NCBI RefSeq assembly: GCF_019056515.1
Contig: NZ_CP064873.1
Location: 310,001 to 374,000, forward strand
Source: Microbacterium paraoxydans
GTDB taxonomy: Bacteria; Actinomycetota; Actinomycetes; Actinomycetales; Microbacteriaceae
Reading direction: 5' to 3'
Length of the DNA: 64,000 nt
Part shown: piece after piece, positions 45,461 to 53,863 of the stretch
Position numbering within the stretch: the stretch's first letter is position 1
Layout of the letters: every line of letters starts with the position of its first letter
Program-made: the position numbers and the translations under genes
The notes under the pieces: generated by a model
Databases searched by the model: none
Told to the model about the DNA's origin: nothing
Seen by the model: only the letters and a program-made list of their open reading frames with translations

Positions 45461-47629
45461 TCAGAAGCCGGGGAGGAGGCTGACGAGGAGGTCGATGAGC
45501 TTGATGCCCACGAACGGGGCGATGACGCCGCCGAGGCCGTAGACCAGCAGGTTCCGCAGCAGGATCTGCGAGGCGCTCGCCGGCCGGTAGGTCACGCCGC
45601 GCAGCGCGAGCGGGATGAGGAACACGATCACGATGGCGTTGAAGATGATCGCGCTCGTGACCGCCGAGGCCGGCGAGTGCAGCTGCATGATGTTCAGCGC
45701 CGCGAGTCCGGGGAACACGCCCATGAACATCGCCGGGATGATGGCGAAGTACTTCGCGATGTCGTTCGCGAGCGAGAACGTCGTCAGCGCGCCGCGGGTG
45801 ATGAGCAGCTGCTTCCCGATGCGGACGATGTCGATGAGCTTGGTCGGGTCGGAGTCGAGGTCGACCATGTTGCCGGCCTCCTTGGCGGCGGAGGTGCCCG
45901 TGTTCATCGCGACGCCGACGTCGGCCTGGGCGAGCGCGGGGGCGTCGTTCGTGCCGTCCCCGGTCATCGCGACGAGGCGCCCGCCCTCCTGCTCGCGGCG
46001 GATGAGGTCGAGCTTGTCCTCCGGGGTGGCCTCGGCGAGGTAGTCGTCGACGCCGGCCTCGGCCGCGATGGCCTTCGCGGTGAGGGGGTTGTCTCCGGTG
46101 ATCATGACCGTGCGGATGCCCATGCTGCGCAGCTCGTCGAACCGCTCTCGGAGGCCGTCCTTGACGATGTCCTTGAGATGCACGACCCCGAGGATCCGAT
46201 GGGTCCCTGAGCTTGTCGAAGGGCCCTGCACCGCGACGACGAGGGGCGTGCCGCCGCCCGAGGCGACGTCGTCGGTGAGGGTCGTGAGCTCGTCATCGGG
46301 GGTCTGCCCCAGCCAGGCCGCCACGGCCGAGGCGGCGCCCTTGCGGATCTGCGTGCCGTCGGCGAGGTCGAGACCGCTCATGCGCGTCTGCGCCGTGAAC
46401 GGGACGACGACGGCGTCCGCCGGGGCCTCGACCCGGATCCCGCGGGCGGCGGCGAGTTCGACGATCGATGCGCCCTCCGGCGTCGGATCGGCGAGGGAGG
46501 ACAGGGCGGCGGTATGCAGCAGCTCCGCGGCGTCCACTCCGGTGAGCGGCAGCACGGCGTGGGCGCGGCGGTTGCCGTGGGTGATGGTGCCGGTCTTGTC
46601 GAGGAGCAGCGTGGTGACGTCGCCCGCGGCCTCCACCGCCCGCCCCGACATCGCCAGGACGTTGCGCTGCACGAGTCGGTCCATGCCCGCGATGCCGATG
46701 GCGGAGAGGAGGGCGCCGATCGTGGTCGGGATGAGGCAGACGAGCAGAGCGATGAGGACCGGGATGCTCACCGGCGACGCCGCGTACGAGGCGATCGGAT
46801 TCAGTGCGAGGACGACGACGACGAACACGATCGACAGGCTCGCGAGGAGGATGTTCAGGGCGATCTCGTTCGGGGTGCGCTGCCGGCTCGCCCCCTCGAC
46901 GAGCGCGATCATGCGGTCGACGAACGTCTCGCCGGGCTTTGACGTGATACGCACGACGATCTGATCCGACAGCACCCGGGTGCCGCCGGTGACGGCACTG
47001 CGGTCGCCGCCGGACTCGCGGACCACGGGGGCGCTCTCGCCGGTGATGGCCGACTCGTCCACGGTGGCGATGCCCGCGACGATGTCGCCGTCGCCCGGGA
47101 TCAGCTCGCCCGCGGAGACGATCACGAGGTCGTCGCGCTGCAGCTCCGCCGACGACACCGTCTCCGTCGGCGCTTCGACAAGCTCAGCGACCCACTCCGC
47201 GCCCCCCTGGGTCCCTGAGCCCGTCGAAGGGCCCACCACCCGTCGCGCCATCGTCTGGGTGCGGGTGTTCCGCAGGCTCGCGGCCTGGGCCTTGCCCCGT
47301 CCCTCGGCGACCGACTCCGCGACGTTCGCGAAGAACACGGTCAGCCAGAGCCAGATCGCGATGCCCCACGTGAACGCCGCCGGGACGGGGGTGCCGCCGG
47401 AGGAGGCGGGTCCGCCGAGGAAGGGCTCCGCGATCGCGAGGACGGTCGTGAACGCGGCGCCGACCCAGACGAGGAGCATCACGGGGTTGCGCACGAGCGT
47501 CGCGGGGTTGAGCTTCCGGAGCGCGCCGGGGAGCGCCTGAGCGAGCTGGGCTCCGCCGAACGAGCGTGGGGGACGGGCGGGGGCCGCGGGGGCGTCCTGC
47601 TGTTCGGGAGGGGTGGTCAGGAGGGTCAT
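45461..47629 (-). CDS. kdpB: KdpB, P-type ATPase subunit with repeat-derived inserts
   Basis: 722 aa from the ATG at 47629; a longer open frame beyond is a shadow of kdpA. The phosphorylation motif is DKTGTITHG, the actuator motif ITGES, and the hinge [16 protein letters not shown]. It couples ATP hydrolysis to potassium uptake through KdpA. Two segments look like inserts made by the CCCTGAGCYTGTCGAAGG repeat: residues about 132-153 ([20 protein letters not shown]) and 468-476 (GPSTSSGTH). They lie in surface loops of the actuator and catalytic parts. E. coli KdpB is about 40 aa shorter. Confidence 0.93.
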   Translation of the reverse strand: MTLLTTPPEQQDAPAAPARPPRSFGGAQLAQALPGALRKLNPATLVRNPVMLLVWVGAAFTTVLAIAEPFLGGPASSGGTPVPAAFTWGIAIWLWLTVFFANVAESVAEGRGKAQAASLRNTRTQTMARRVVGPSTGSGTQGGAEWVAELVEAPTETVSSAELQRDDLVIVSAGELIPGDGDIVAGIATVDESAITGESAPVVRESGGDRSAVTGGTRVLSDQIVVRITSKPGETFVDRMIALVEGASRQRTPNEIALNILLASLSIVFVVVVLALNPIASYAASPVSIPVLIALLVCLIPTTIGALLSAIGIAGMDRLVQRNVLAMSGRAVEAAGDVTTLLLDKTGTITHGNRRAHAVLPLTGVDAAELLHTAALSSLADPTPEGASIVELAAARGIRVEAPADAVVVPFTAQTRMSGLDLADGTQIRKGAASAVAAWLGQTPDDELTTLTDDVASGGGTPLVVAVQGPSTSSGTHRILGVVHLKDIVKDGLRERFDELRSMGIRTVMITGDNPLTAKAIAAEAGVDDYLAEATPEDKLDLIRREQEGGRLVAMTGDGTNDAPALAQADVGVAMNTGTSAAKEAGNMVDLDSDPTKLIDIVRIGKQLLITRGALTTFSLANDIAKYFAIIPAMFMGVFPGLAALNIMQLHSPASAVTSAIIFNAIVIVFLIPLALRGVTYRPASASQILLRNLLVYGLGGVIAPFVGIKLIDLLVSLLPGF
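46201..46226. repeat. CCCTGAGCYTGTCGAAGG-type repeat inside kdpB (1)
   Basis: One copy in the nucleotide-binding part of kdpB, encoding GPSTSSGT in frame. Confidence 0.7.
47173..47234. repeat. Inverted pair of CCCTGAGCYTGTCGAAGG-type repeats inside kdpB (2)
   Basis: Copies at 47173-47193 (reverse orientation) and 47209-47234 face each other over a 15-bp spacer and could form a hairpin in the kdpB mRNA. Together they encode the insert near residues 132-153. Confidence 0.7.
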
Positions 47630-47631
47630 GG

Positions 47632-49308
47632 TCAGAGTCCTTCGGCGAGCGGTCCCAGTGCGAGCACGGGGAAGTAGGTGAGGGCCGTCACGACGACGGT
47701 CACGGTGAGGAGCAGGCCGACGAACTGCGGCCGGTGGGTGGGGAGCGTGCCGGTCGTGGCCGGCACCCGCTCCTGCGCGGCGAACGATCCCGCGAGGGCC
47801 AGCACGAGCACGATCGGGAGGAAGCGCCCGAGCAGCATCGCGACGCCCAGGGCGGTGTTGAACCACGGGGTGTTCGCGGTGAGGCCGGCGAACGCGGAGC
47901 CGTTGTTGTTCGCGGCGGAGGTGAACGCGTAGAGCACCTCGCTCATGCCGTGCATGCCGGGGTTGAGGATGCTCGTGGACTCCACGTCCTCGCGGATGCC
48001 GGGGATCGCGAAGCTCAGGGCCGTGCCGCCGAGGACGAGCACCGGGACCACCAGGATGTAGAGGCTCGCGAGAGTCATCTCCCGCGGGCCGATGCGCTTC
48101 CCGAGCCACTCCGGGGTCCGTCCGACGAGCAGCCCGCCGACGAAGACCGCGACGATCGCGAGCACGAGCATCCCGTAGAGACCGGAGCCGACGCCGCCCG
48201 GAGCGACCTCGCCGAGCATCATGTTCAGCATCGGCATCATGCCGCCGAGCGCGGTGTACGAGTCGTGCATCGAGTTCACGGCCCCGGTCGAGGTGAGGGT
48301 GCTCGCGCTGCCGAAGAGGGTCGAGCCGAGGATGCCGAAGCGCTGCTCCTTGCCCTCCATCGCAGCCCCGGCGAGTTCGGGCGCGGCGCCACGTTCCGCC
48401 AGCTCCAGGGCCGAGAGTGCGGCGAGCGAGGCGAGGAACAGGGTGCCCATGACCGCGACGATCGCGTACCCCTGCCGGTGGTCGCCGACCAGTCGGCCGA
48501 ACGTGCGGGGGAGGGCGAACGGGATCACCAGGATCAGCAGCACCTCGAGAAGGTTCGTCCACCCGGTCGGATTCTCGAAGGGGTGGGCGGAGTTGGCGTT
48601 GAAGAAGCCGCCGCCGTTGGTGCCGAGCAGCTTGATGGCCTCTTGCGACGCGACCGGACCGCCGGGGATCATCTGCGTGCCGCCGGAGACCGTGGCGACC
48701 TCGGTGAAGCCGTTCACGTTCTGGATCACGCCGCCCGCGAGCAGGGCCACCGCGCCGATCAGGGCGAGCGGGAGCAGCAGCCGCCCCAGGCCACGGGTGA
48801 GGTCGACCCAGAAGTTGCCGATCGTCGCGGAGCCACGGCGCGCGAGACCGCGGATCAGGGCGATGGCGATGGTGAGGCCGACGGCGGCGGAGACGAAGTT
48901 CTGCACCGTGAGGCCAGCGAGCTGCACCGTGTAGCCCATGGTCTGCTCGGGCGAGTACGACTGCCAGTTGGTGTTCGCGACGAAGGACGCGGCGGTGTTG
49001 AACGCGAGTCCCTCGGGCACGGCGGGCAGGCCGAGCGACGCGGGGAGGAAGGCCTGGAGCCGCTGCAGCCCGTAGACGAGCAGGAGGCCGACGAGCGAGA
49101 ACAGCAGGACGCTGCGGGCGTAGGCGCGCCAGGTCTGCTCGGAGCGGGGGTCGACGCCGATCACCCGGTAGAGCCCGCGCTCGATGCGCAGGTCGCGTCC
49201 GGAGGTGTAGACGTGCGCGATGTAGTCGCCGAGGGGGCGGTAGAGGAGCACGAGCACGACCACGACAGCCGTGATCTGGAGGACGCCGTACAGGACCGTC
49301 GCGTCCAT
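47632..49308 (-). CDS. kdpA: KdpA, potassium-transporting ATPase potassium-binding subunit
   Basis: 558 aa, the normal length. About ten membrane helices with the four selectivity-filter-like loops, such as [49 protein letters not shown] and [15 protein letters not shown]. It forms the potassium pathway. The ATG overlaps the kdpF stop (ATGA), and kdpB follows after 2 bp. Confidence 0.95.
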   Translation of the reverse strand: MDATVLYGVLQITAVVVVLVLLYRPLGDYIAHVYTSGRDLRIERGLYRVIGVDPRSEQTWRAYARSVLLFSLVGLLLVYGLQRLQAFLPASLGLPAVPEGLAFNTAASFVANTNWQSYSPEQTMGYTVQLAGLTVQNFVSAAVGLTIAIALIRGLARRGSATIGNFWVDLTRGLGRLLLPLALIGAVALLAGGVIQNVNGFTEVATVSGGTQMIPGGPVASQEAIKLLGTNGGGFFNANSAHPFENPTGWTNLLEVLLILVIPFALPRTFGRLVGDHRQGYAIVAVMGTLFLASLAALSALELAERGAAPELAGAAMEGKEQRFGILGSTLFGSASTLTSTGAVNSMHDSYTALGGMMPMLNMMLGEVAPGGVGSGLYGMLVLAIVAVFVGGLLVGRTPEWLGKRIGPREMTLASLYILVVPVLVLGGTALSFAIPGIREDVESTSILNPGMHGMSEVLYAFTSAANNNGSAFAGLTANTPWFNTALGVAMLLGRFLPIVLVLALAGSFAAQERVPATTGTLPTHRPQFVGLLLTVTVVVTALTYFPVLALGPLAEGL

Positions 49309-49397
49309 CAGAAGCGCTCCGGGGCGACGAGCGCCACGACCAGGTAGACGACCGCGGCGACGGCGAGGACCGCGGCGAGGATCTCGAAGACGATCAT
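49308..49397 (-). CDS. kdpF: KdpF small membrane subunit
   Basis: 29 aa: one membrane helix ([20 protein letters not shown]) and the family ending ALVAPERF. It stabilises the Kdp complex. Its ATG overlaps the stop of a further small ORF (ATGA), and its stop overlaps the kdpA start in the same way. Confidence 0.88.
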   Translation of the reverse strand: MIVFEILAAVLAVAAVVYLVVALVAPERF

Positions 49398-49477
49398 GCG
49401 CGGTCCACCGCCTTGGCGATGAGGGACACGAGGGCGAACAGCGCCAGGGTCAGCGCGAGGTAGATGATGTCGAGCAC
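49394..49477 (-). CDS. 27-residue membrane peptide in front of kdpF
   Basis: GTG at 49477, stop TGA sharing ATGA with kdpF. The product is almost one transmembrane helix: [20 protein letters not shown], then AVDRA. GAGGA lies before the start, and TTGGAT (49485-49490) is a weak -10-like hexamer 7 nt upstream. I recall similar short ORFs before kdpF in other actinobacteria. A role as an extra small subunit or leader of the Kdp complex is inference. It is too short for usual gene finders. Confidence 0.65.
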   Translation of the reverse strand: MLDIIYLALTLALFALVSLIAKAVDRA

Positions 49478-49513
49478 GTCCTCGATCCAACTGCGCCGCC
49501 CCGCCGCATCCGC

Positions 49514-49535
49514 CGATCCTCACGTTTCCCCTACG
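49514..49535 (-). promoter_or_regulatory. Candidate KdpE box upstream of the kdp operon
   Basis: CGATCCTCACG-N4-CCCTACG on the plus strand, with half-sites CTCACG and CCTACG 11 bp apart. It matches 18 of 22 positions of the box at 55962-55983 before the KimA-like gene. It lies 37 bp before the first kdp-operon start. Tandem half-sites at 11 bp are typical of OmpR-family regulators such as KdpE. Confidence 0.6.
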
Positions 49536-49576
49536 CCCACCCCCCGGATGCATGCGGGTTGCTCACGGAGACGGCC

Positions 49577-49635
49577 TTCGAATCGCGCACCTGGTCCCCA
49601 ACCCGCCGCCGATGCAGCCAGGTGCGCGATTCGAA
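49577..49635. repeat. 59-bp palindromic element, copy D
   Basis: Ends TTCGAATCGC and GCGATTCGAA; the outer 18 bp of the arms pair perfectly (with GCACCTGG/CCAGGTGC) around a 23-nt loop. Unlike the other copies it lies between divergent genes (kdp operon and SLC13 permease). Confidence 0.8.
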
Positions 49636-49661
49636 AAGGGCGCCGGCCCTATGCTCACGAG

Positions 49662-50825
49662 GTGGGAATCAGAAGGATGCGGATCGGCGTCGGGACGGGG
49701 ATCGTCGCCGGGCTCGTGGTGGTCGCGCTCGTGTGCGTGCTCACCGGGTTCCTTCCGCCCACGGACGCCGGTGCGCTCGGGGAGCGGATCGCGCCCGTGC
49801 TGGGGTTCGTCGTCGCGATCACGATCGTCGCCGAGCTCGCCCGTGATGCGGCGGTGTTCGACGTCGTCTCGCAGCGCCTCGCGCGGTGGGGTCGTGGCCG
49901 CGTGGTCGTGCTGTGGGCGCTGGTGGTCGTGCTCGCCGTGGTGAGCACCGTGTTCCTCTCGCTCGACACGACCGCCGTGATCGTCACCCCGGTCGTCGTC
50001 GTGCTGGCGCAGAGCATCGGCGTCTCCCCGCTGCCGTTCGCCCTGGCCACCGTCTGGCTCGCCAACACCGCGTCGCTCGCGCTGCCGGTCTCGAACCTCA
50101 CCAACCTGCTCGCCGCGCCCGCGATGGGGGAAGGCCCCGGGGCGTTCATCGCCCTGAGCTGGGCGCCCACGCTCGTGGGGATCCTGGTGCCCGTCGCGAT
50201 CCTCACGGTCCTGCATCGGCGCACGGTCTTCGGCACGTACGAGACGCCCGAGCCTCGTCGACCCGCCGATCCGACGCTGTTCTGGAGCGCCACCGGCATC
50301 CTCGTCGTGCTGATGCCGCTGCTCGCGCTGACCCCCGACGTGTGGATCCCCGCCACGGTCGCGGCTCTCGCGTTGATCGCGCTGTTCGCCGTCCGTCGTC
50401 GCCACGCCCTGCGACTGTCGCTCGTCCCGTGGCAGGCGCTCGCGCTCGCCGCGTCGTTGTTCGTCCTGGTCGAGACCGCGCACGCGCAGGGACTGCTCGA
50501 CTTCCTGACGTCACCGACCGCGGACGGCGACTCTCTCGGCGACCTGTTCCGGCTCGCGGCGCTCGGGGCTGTGAGCGCGAACGCGATCAACAACCTCCCG
50601 GCCTACCTCGTGCTCGAACCCGCCGCAGGGGACCCGGTCGCCCTGATGGCGTTGCTGATCGGCGTGAACCTGGGTCCGCTCATCACGCCGTGGGCCTCGC
50701 TCGCGACACTCCTCTGGCACCATCGCGTGACGGCGCTCGGGGTCGAGATCCGCTGGGGTCGCTTCGCGCTCTGGGGGGCCGTCGCCGCGGTGCCCACCGT
50801 CGCCCTCGCCACCCTCGTCCTCTGA
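49662..50825 (+). CDS. SLC13/ArsB-like permease
   Basis: 387 aa from a GTG at 49662; TATGCT ends 6 nt before it, so a leaderless start is likely, while the ATG at 49677 has AGAAGG directly against it. About ten membrane helices are visible. The pairs SLDTTAVIVTPVVVVLAQ and VSANAINNLPAYLVLEP mark the two inverted halves of the ion transporter superfamily. The substrate may be an anion such as arsenite, dicarboxylate or sulfate, but cannot be chosen. It is convergent with the PaiB-like gene. Confidence 0.8.
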   Translation: MGIRRMRIGVGTGIVAGLVVVALVCVLTGFLPPTDAGALGERIAPVLGFVVAITIVAELARDAAVFDVVSQRLARWGRGRVVVLWALVVVLAVVSTVFLSLDTTAVIVTPVVVVLAQSIGVSPLPFALATVWLANTASLALPVSNLTNLLAAPAMGEGPGAFIALSWAPTLVGILVPVAILTVLHRRTVFGTYETPEPRRPADPTLFWSATGILVVLMPLLALTPDVWIPATVAALALIALFAVRRRHALRLSLVPWQALALAASLFVLVETAHAQGLLDFLTSPTADGDSLGDLFRLAALGAVSANAINNLPAYLVLEPAAGDPVALMALLIGVNLGPLITPWASLATLLWHHRVTALGVEIRWGRFALWGAVAAVPTVALATLVL

Positions 50826-50831
50826 CCCCGT

Positions 50832-50890
50832 TTCGAATCGCTCGCTTTGCTGCACATCCGGCCGAGATGGAGCACAGTGCGCGATTCGAA
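50832..50890. repeat. 59-bp palindromic element, copy E
   Basis: Ends TTCGAATCGC and GCGATTCGAA; the core shares TTTGC and CATCCGG with copy B. Flanks TGACCCCG and CGGGGGTCA continue the symmetry and contain the stop codons of both convergent genes. Confidence 0.75.
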
Positions 50891-50896
50891 CGGGGG

Positions 50897-51496
50897 TCAG
50901 ACGCGACGCATCTCGGCGGCCAGGGCGGGGTGGACCGCGTCGAACCGGGCGGCGATGCGCTCCCGCACCTCGGGGGCCTTGTTCTGGCTGAGCTTGGCGC
51001 GCGCGTCGAACCGGGTCACCCGGAGCCGCAGGCCCACCGTGCCCTTCGCGGCTCGTCGGGTGCCGGGCTCGTCCTCCGCGAGGCTCCGCCCGTGCGGCTG
51101 CCCACCCTCGAAGTGGTCGGTGAGCCGCGTGAGCATGGCGTAGTTCTCCTCCGCGGTGAGGATCTCCGGGGTGCCGGACAGGTGCGCGGTGACATGGTTC
51201 CAGGTCGGCACGAGGTCCCCGGGTGCGTAGAGGCTCGAGGACACGTAGTCGTGCGGCCCCTGGATGATCACCAGGATCTCGTGGCGACCGAGCTCGTGCA
51301 GCTCGTCGTCCGGACGCCCGAAGTGGCTCACGAGCACGATGTCGTCCTGGTCCTCGTCCTCGTCGAGCAGTACCGGGTAGTGCGAGGCGACGAGGCCGGC
51401 GGAGGTCGGCGAGACGAACGTCGCCCACGGGTGGGCGCGGATGAGGCGCTTCACCTCGTCGGGGTCGGTCATGAGGTAGCGGGGGGTGTGACGCAT
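50897..51496 (-). CDS. PaiB-like FMN-binding protein
   Basis: 199 aa from the ATG at 51496. The family pattern is clear: MRHTPRYLMTDPDEVKRLIRAHPWATFVS, SHYPVLLDEDE, DYVSSSLYAPGDLVPTWNHVTAHLSG and the C-terminal FDARAKLSQNKAPEVRERIAA (read as separate blocks). PaiB-type proteins are FMN-binding split-barrel proteins, often called negative regulators. The 5' end overlaps the EamA stop by 28 bp, so they are co-transcribed. A role related to the exported compound is possible. Confidence 0.88.
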   Translation of the reverse strand: MRHTPRYLMTDPDEVKRLIRAHPWATFVSPTSAGLVASHYPVLLDEDEDQDDIVLVSHFGRPDDELHELGRHEILVIIQGPHDYVSSSLYAPGDLVPTWNHVTAHLSGTPEILTAEENYAMLTRLTDHFEGGQPHGRSLAEDEPGTRRAAKGTVGLRLRVTRFDARAKLSQNKAPEVRERIAARFDAVHPALAAEMRRV

Positions 51497-52449
51497 GGCG
51501 CCTCCTGTCGAGTGGGGGTGGGGGTGGGGGTGGGAGAAGAGCTGCGGGTGCGGACGGCGAGCCCGGCGCACACGACGACGGCGAGCCCGCCGAGCACCGT
51601 GGCCCCACCGACGTCCTCGTGGAAGAGGAAGGCGGCCCAGGTGATGCCCATGACGGGCTGGACGAGCTGGATCTGACTCACCTGCGCCATCGGGCCGATG
51701 GCGAGGCCGCGGTACCAGGCGAAGAATCCGAGGAACATGCTGACCGCGGCCAGGTAGGCGAATGCGAGCCACGCGGTCGGGCTGGCGATGGGCGGGGCGG
51801 CGACCCCGGCGGCCACGGCCACCGCGAGCATGATGGGAGCTGCGAGCACCAGGGCCCAGGAGATCGTCTGCCAGGCGCCGAGCTCGCGCGCGAGCAGGCC
51901 GCCCTCCGCGTAACCGACGGCCGCCGCGATGACGGCGCCGAACAGCTGGAGGTCGGCGGGGCGGAGGGCGCCGGGCGTGCCGTTCTGCACCGTCGCGAAG
52001 ACGAGGGCCGCCGCGGACCCGAGAAGTGCGAACACCCAGAACGAGGCGGACGGGCGCTCGCGGGTGCGCAGCACGACGGCCACGGCGGTCGCGGCGGGGA
52101 GGAGGCCGATCACGACCGCCCCGTGACTCGCCGGCGTCGTGGTCATCGCGAACGACGTCAGCAACGGGAAGCCCGCGACCACACCGAGCGCGACGACCGC
52201 CAGGCGGGCCCACTGGACTGGGCTCGGCGCCTGCTGCCGCGTGACGAGGAGGACGACCGCGGCGAGCACGGCGGCGACGACCGCGCGCGCGGAGCCGATG
52301 AACAGCGGCGAGAGTCCGCCGCCGAGCGCGATCCGCGTGAACGGGAGCGTGAACGAGAAGGCGACGACGCCCAGGAGCCCCCAACCGGGACCGGCGGCGC
52401 GGGATAGCAGTGTTCCGTTCGGACGGATAACGCTACTGTGTTCTTTCAT
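51469..52449 (-). CDS. EamA-family (DMT) exporter
   Basis: 326 aa, ten membrane helices in two EamA halves (about 23-150 and 165-300); FTLPFTRIALGGGLSPLFIGSARAVVAA starts the first. The C-terminal SSSPTPTPTPT is encoded by a run of GGGGGT repeats. It probably exports an amino acid or related metabolite. TATCCT 5 nt before the ATG may be its -10. Its ATG overlaps that of the divergent MocR regulator by 2 bp, and the PaiB-like gene follows. Confidence 0.85.
   Translation of the reverse strand: MKEHSSVIRPNGTLLSRAAGPGWGLLGVVAFSFTLPFTRIALGGGLSPLFIGSARAVVAAVLAAVVLLVTRQQAPSPVQWARLAVVALGVVAGFPLLTSFAMTTTPASHGAVVIGLLPAATAVAVVLRTRERPSASFWVFALLGSAAALVFATVQNGTPGALRPADLQLFGAVIAAAVGYAEGGLLARELGAWQTISWALVLAAPIMLAVAVAAGVAAPPIASPTAWLAFAYLAAVSMFLGFFAWYRGLAIGPMAQVSQIQLVQPVMGITWAAFLFHEDVGGATVLGGLAVVVCAGLAVRTRSSSPTPTPTPTRQEAPCVTPPATS
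51515..51536 (+). other. G-tract run (TGGGGG repeats)
   Basis: Three GGGGG tracts and one GGG separated by single T residues on the plus strand inside the EamA 3' end (51515-51535). The motif could form a G-quadruplex in DNA; the mRNA would be the C-rich strand. Confidence 0.4.
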
Positions 52450-52460
52450 GAGTCAGGATA
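52434..52460. promoter_or_regulatory. Nested divergent leaderless promoters for MocR and EamA genes
   Basis: TACTGT (52434-52439) ends 8 nt before the plus ATG (52448), and TATCCT on the minus strand (52455-52460) ends 5 nt before the minus ATG (52449). The two start codons share CATG. Neither gene has a Shine-Dalgarno sequence. Confidence 0.5.
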
Positions 52461-53854
52461 GCACCGCGCGGATCGTGGCCGGCCTGCGGGCGTGGATCGC
52501 TACGGCCGCCCCCGGCGCCCGCCTCCCCTCCAACCGCGCGCTGACGGCCGAGTACGCCGCGAGCCCCGTGACCGTGCAGAAGGCCGTGCAGCAGCTCGTC
52601 CGCCTCGGGCTCGTGGACGCGCGACCCGGCGTCGGCACGTTCGTCCGCGCCGCGCGCACCGTCCTGCCGGCGGACTACGGCTGGCAGTCCGGAGCGCTGG
52701 GGGCCGCCGCCGTGCGCCTCGACGGTCTCTCCTCGGCGCAGCGCCCGACCTCGCCGGACGCGATCGGGCTGCACTCCGGGTATCCGGCTCCGGACCTCCT
52801 CCCCGAGCGGCTCGTCCGGCAGGCCCTCGTCCGCGCCTCCCGGACCGCGTCCGCCCTCACCCGCTCGCCCGCGGCCGGCGAGCCCGGGCTGCAGGAGTGG
52901 TTCGCAGCGGAGCTGGCCGCCGCGGCCCCGGCGGGGGTCACGGTGCCGACCGCCCGCGACGCCGTCGTCATCTCCGGGAGCCAGAGCGGACTGAGCTCGA
53001 TCTTCCGGGCGGTCGTCGGCGTCGGCCGGCCGCTGCTCATCGAGTCGCCGACCTACTGGGGCGCCCTGCTCGCGGCGGAGCAGGCGGGGGTCGTGCTCGT
53101 TCCCGTCCCCTCCGGGCCGCAGGGTCCGGATCCGGACGCCGTCGACAGGGCGCTCGCCGAGACCGGAGCCCGGGCGTTCTACGCGCAGCCCAACTTCGCG
53201 AACCCCACCGGCGCGCAGTGGCCGGCGGCGACGGGGGAGGCCGTGCTCGACGCGGTCCGTCGCCACGGCGCCTTCCTCATCGAGGACGACTGGGCGCACG
53301 ACCTCGGCATCGACGCCGACCCGCGCCCCGTGGCCGCCTCCGACCACGACGGCCATGTGGTGTACCTGCGCTCGCTGACGAAGAGCGTGTCGCCGTCCCT
53401 GCGGGTGGCGGCGGTGATCGCGCGCGGTCCCGCCCGGGATCGCATCCTCGCCGATCGCGCGGCGGAGTCGATGTACGTCAGCGGGCTCCTGCAGGCCGCG
53501 GCCCTCGACGTGGTGACGCAGCCCGCCTGGCGCACACACCTCCGCGGCTTCCGGGAGCAGCTGCGCTCGCGGCGCGACCTGCTGCTGTCGTGCCTGACCG
53601 CCCAGGCGCCGACCGCGCTGGTGGAGGCCGTGCCGGTCGGCGGGCTGAACCTCTGGCTGCGGCTGCCGGACGGCACGGACGCCGCCGCGGTCGTCCGGGA
53701 GTGCGCGGCGCGCGGCCTCGTCATCGCGCCGGGGAGCGAGTGGTTCCCCGCGGAACCCTCCGGTTCCTACGTGCGGCTCAACTACGCGAGCGCCGACCCG
53801 TCCCGCTTCCCCGAGGCGGCGGCGATCCTCGGGGCCGTCCTCGCCGGCTCCTGA
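52448..53854 (+). CDS. MocR-type regulator (GntR helix-turn-helix fused to aminotransferase)
   Basis: 468 aa from the ATG at 52448. The GntR-type winged helix covers about 5-75 (ARLPSNRALTAEYAASPVTVQKAVQQLVRLGLVDARPGVGTFV). The aminotransferase-like part covers 95-468, with Asn in PNFANPTG, Asp in LIEDDWAHDL, and the PLP Lys in LRSLTKSVSPSLRVAA. Such proteins sense PLP or an amino compound and regulate a neighbouring gene. Its shared start region implies control of the EamA exporter and of itself. Confidence 0.9.
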   Translation: MSQDSTARIVAGLRAWIATAAPGARLPSNRALTAEYAASPVTVQKAVQQLVRLGLVDARPGVGTFVRAARTVLPADYGWQSGALGAAAVRLDGLSSAQRPTSPDAIGLHSGYPAPDLLPERLVRQALVRASRTASALTRSPAAGEPGLQEWFAAELAAAAPAGVTVPTARDAVVISGSQSGLSSIFRAVVGVGRPLLIESPTYWGALLAAEQAGVVLVPVPSGPQGPDPDAVDRALAETGARAFYAQPNFANPTGAQWPAATGEAVLDAVRRHGAFLIEDDWAHDLGIDADPRPVAASDHDGHVVYLRSLTKSVSPSLRVAAVIARGPARDRILADRAAESMYVSGLLQAAALDVVTQPAWRTHLRGFREQLRSRRDLLLSCLTAQAPTALVEAVPVGGLNLWLRLPDGTDAAAVVRECAARGLVIAPGSEWFPAEPSGSYVRLNYASADPSRFPEAAAILGAVLAGS

Positions 53855-53863
53855 CCGCCGCCG

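Noticed and set aside
46201..47234. Repeat copies in kdpB read as insertion-sequence ends or a pseudogene
   Set aside because: There is no transposase, no target duplication visible, the frame stays open and all catalytic motifs of KdpB are intact.
50829..50895. Palindromes read as possible CRISPR repeats
   Set aside because: Copies are dispersed over 38 kb, not in an array with spacers, and no cas genes are present.
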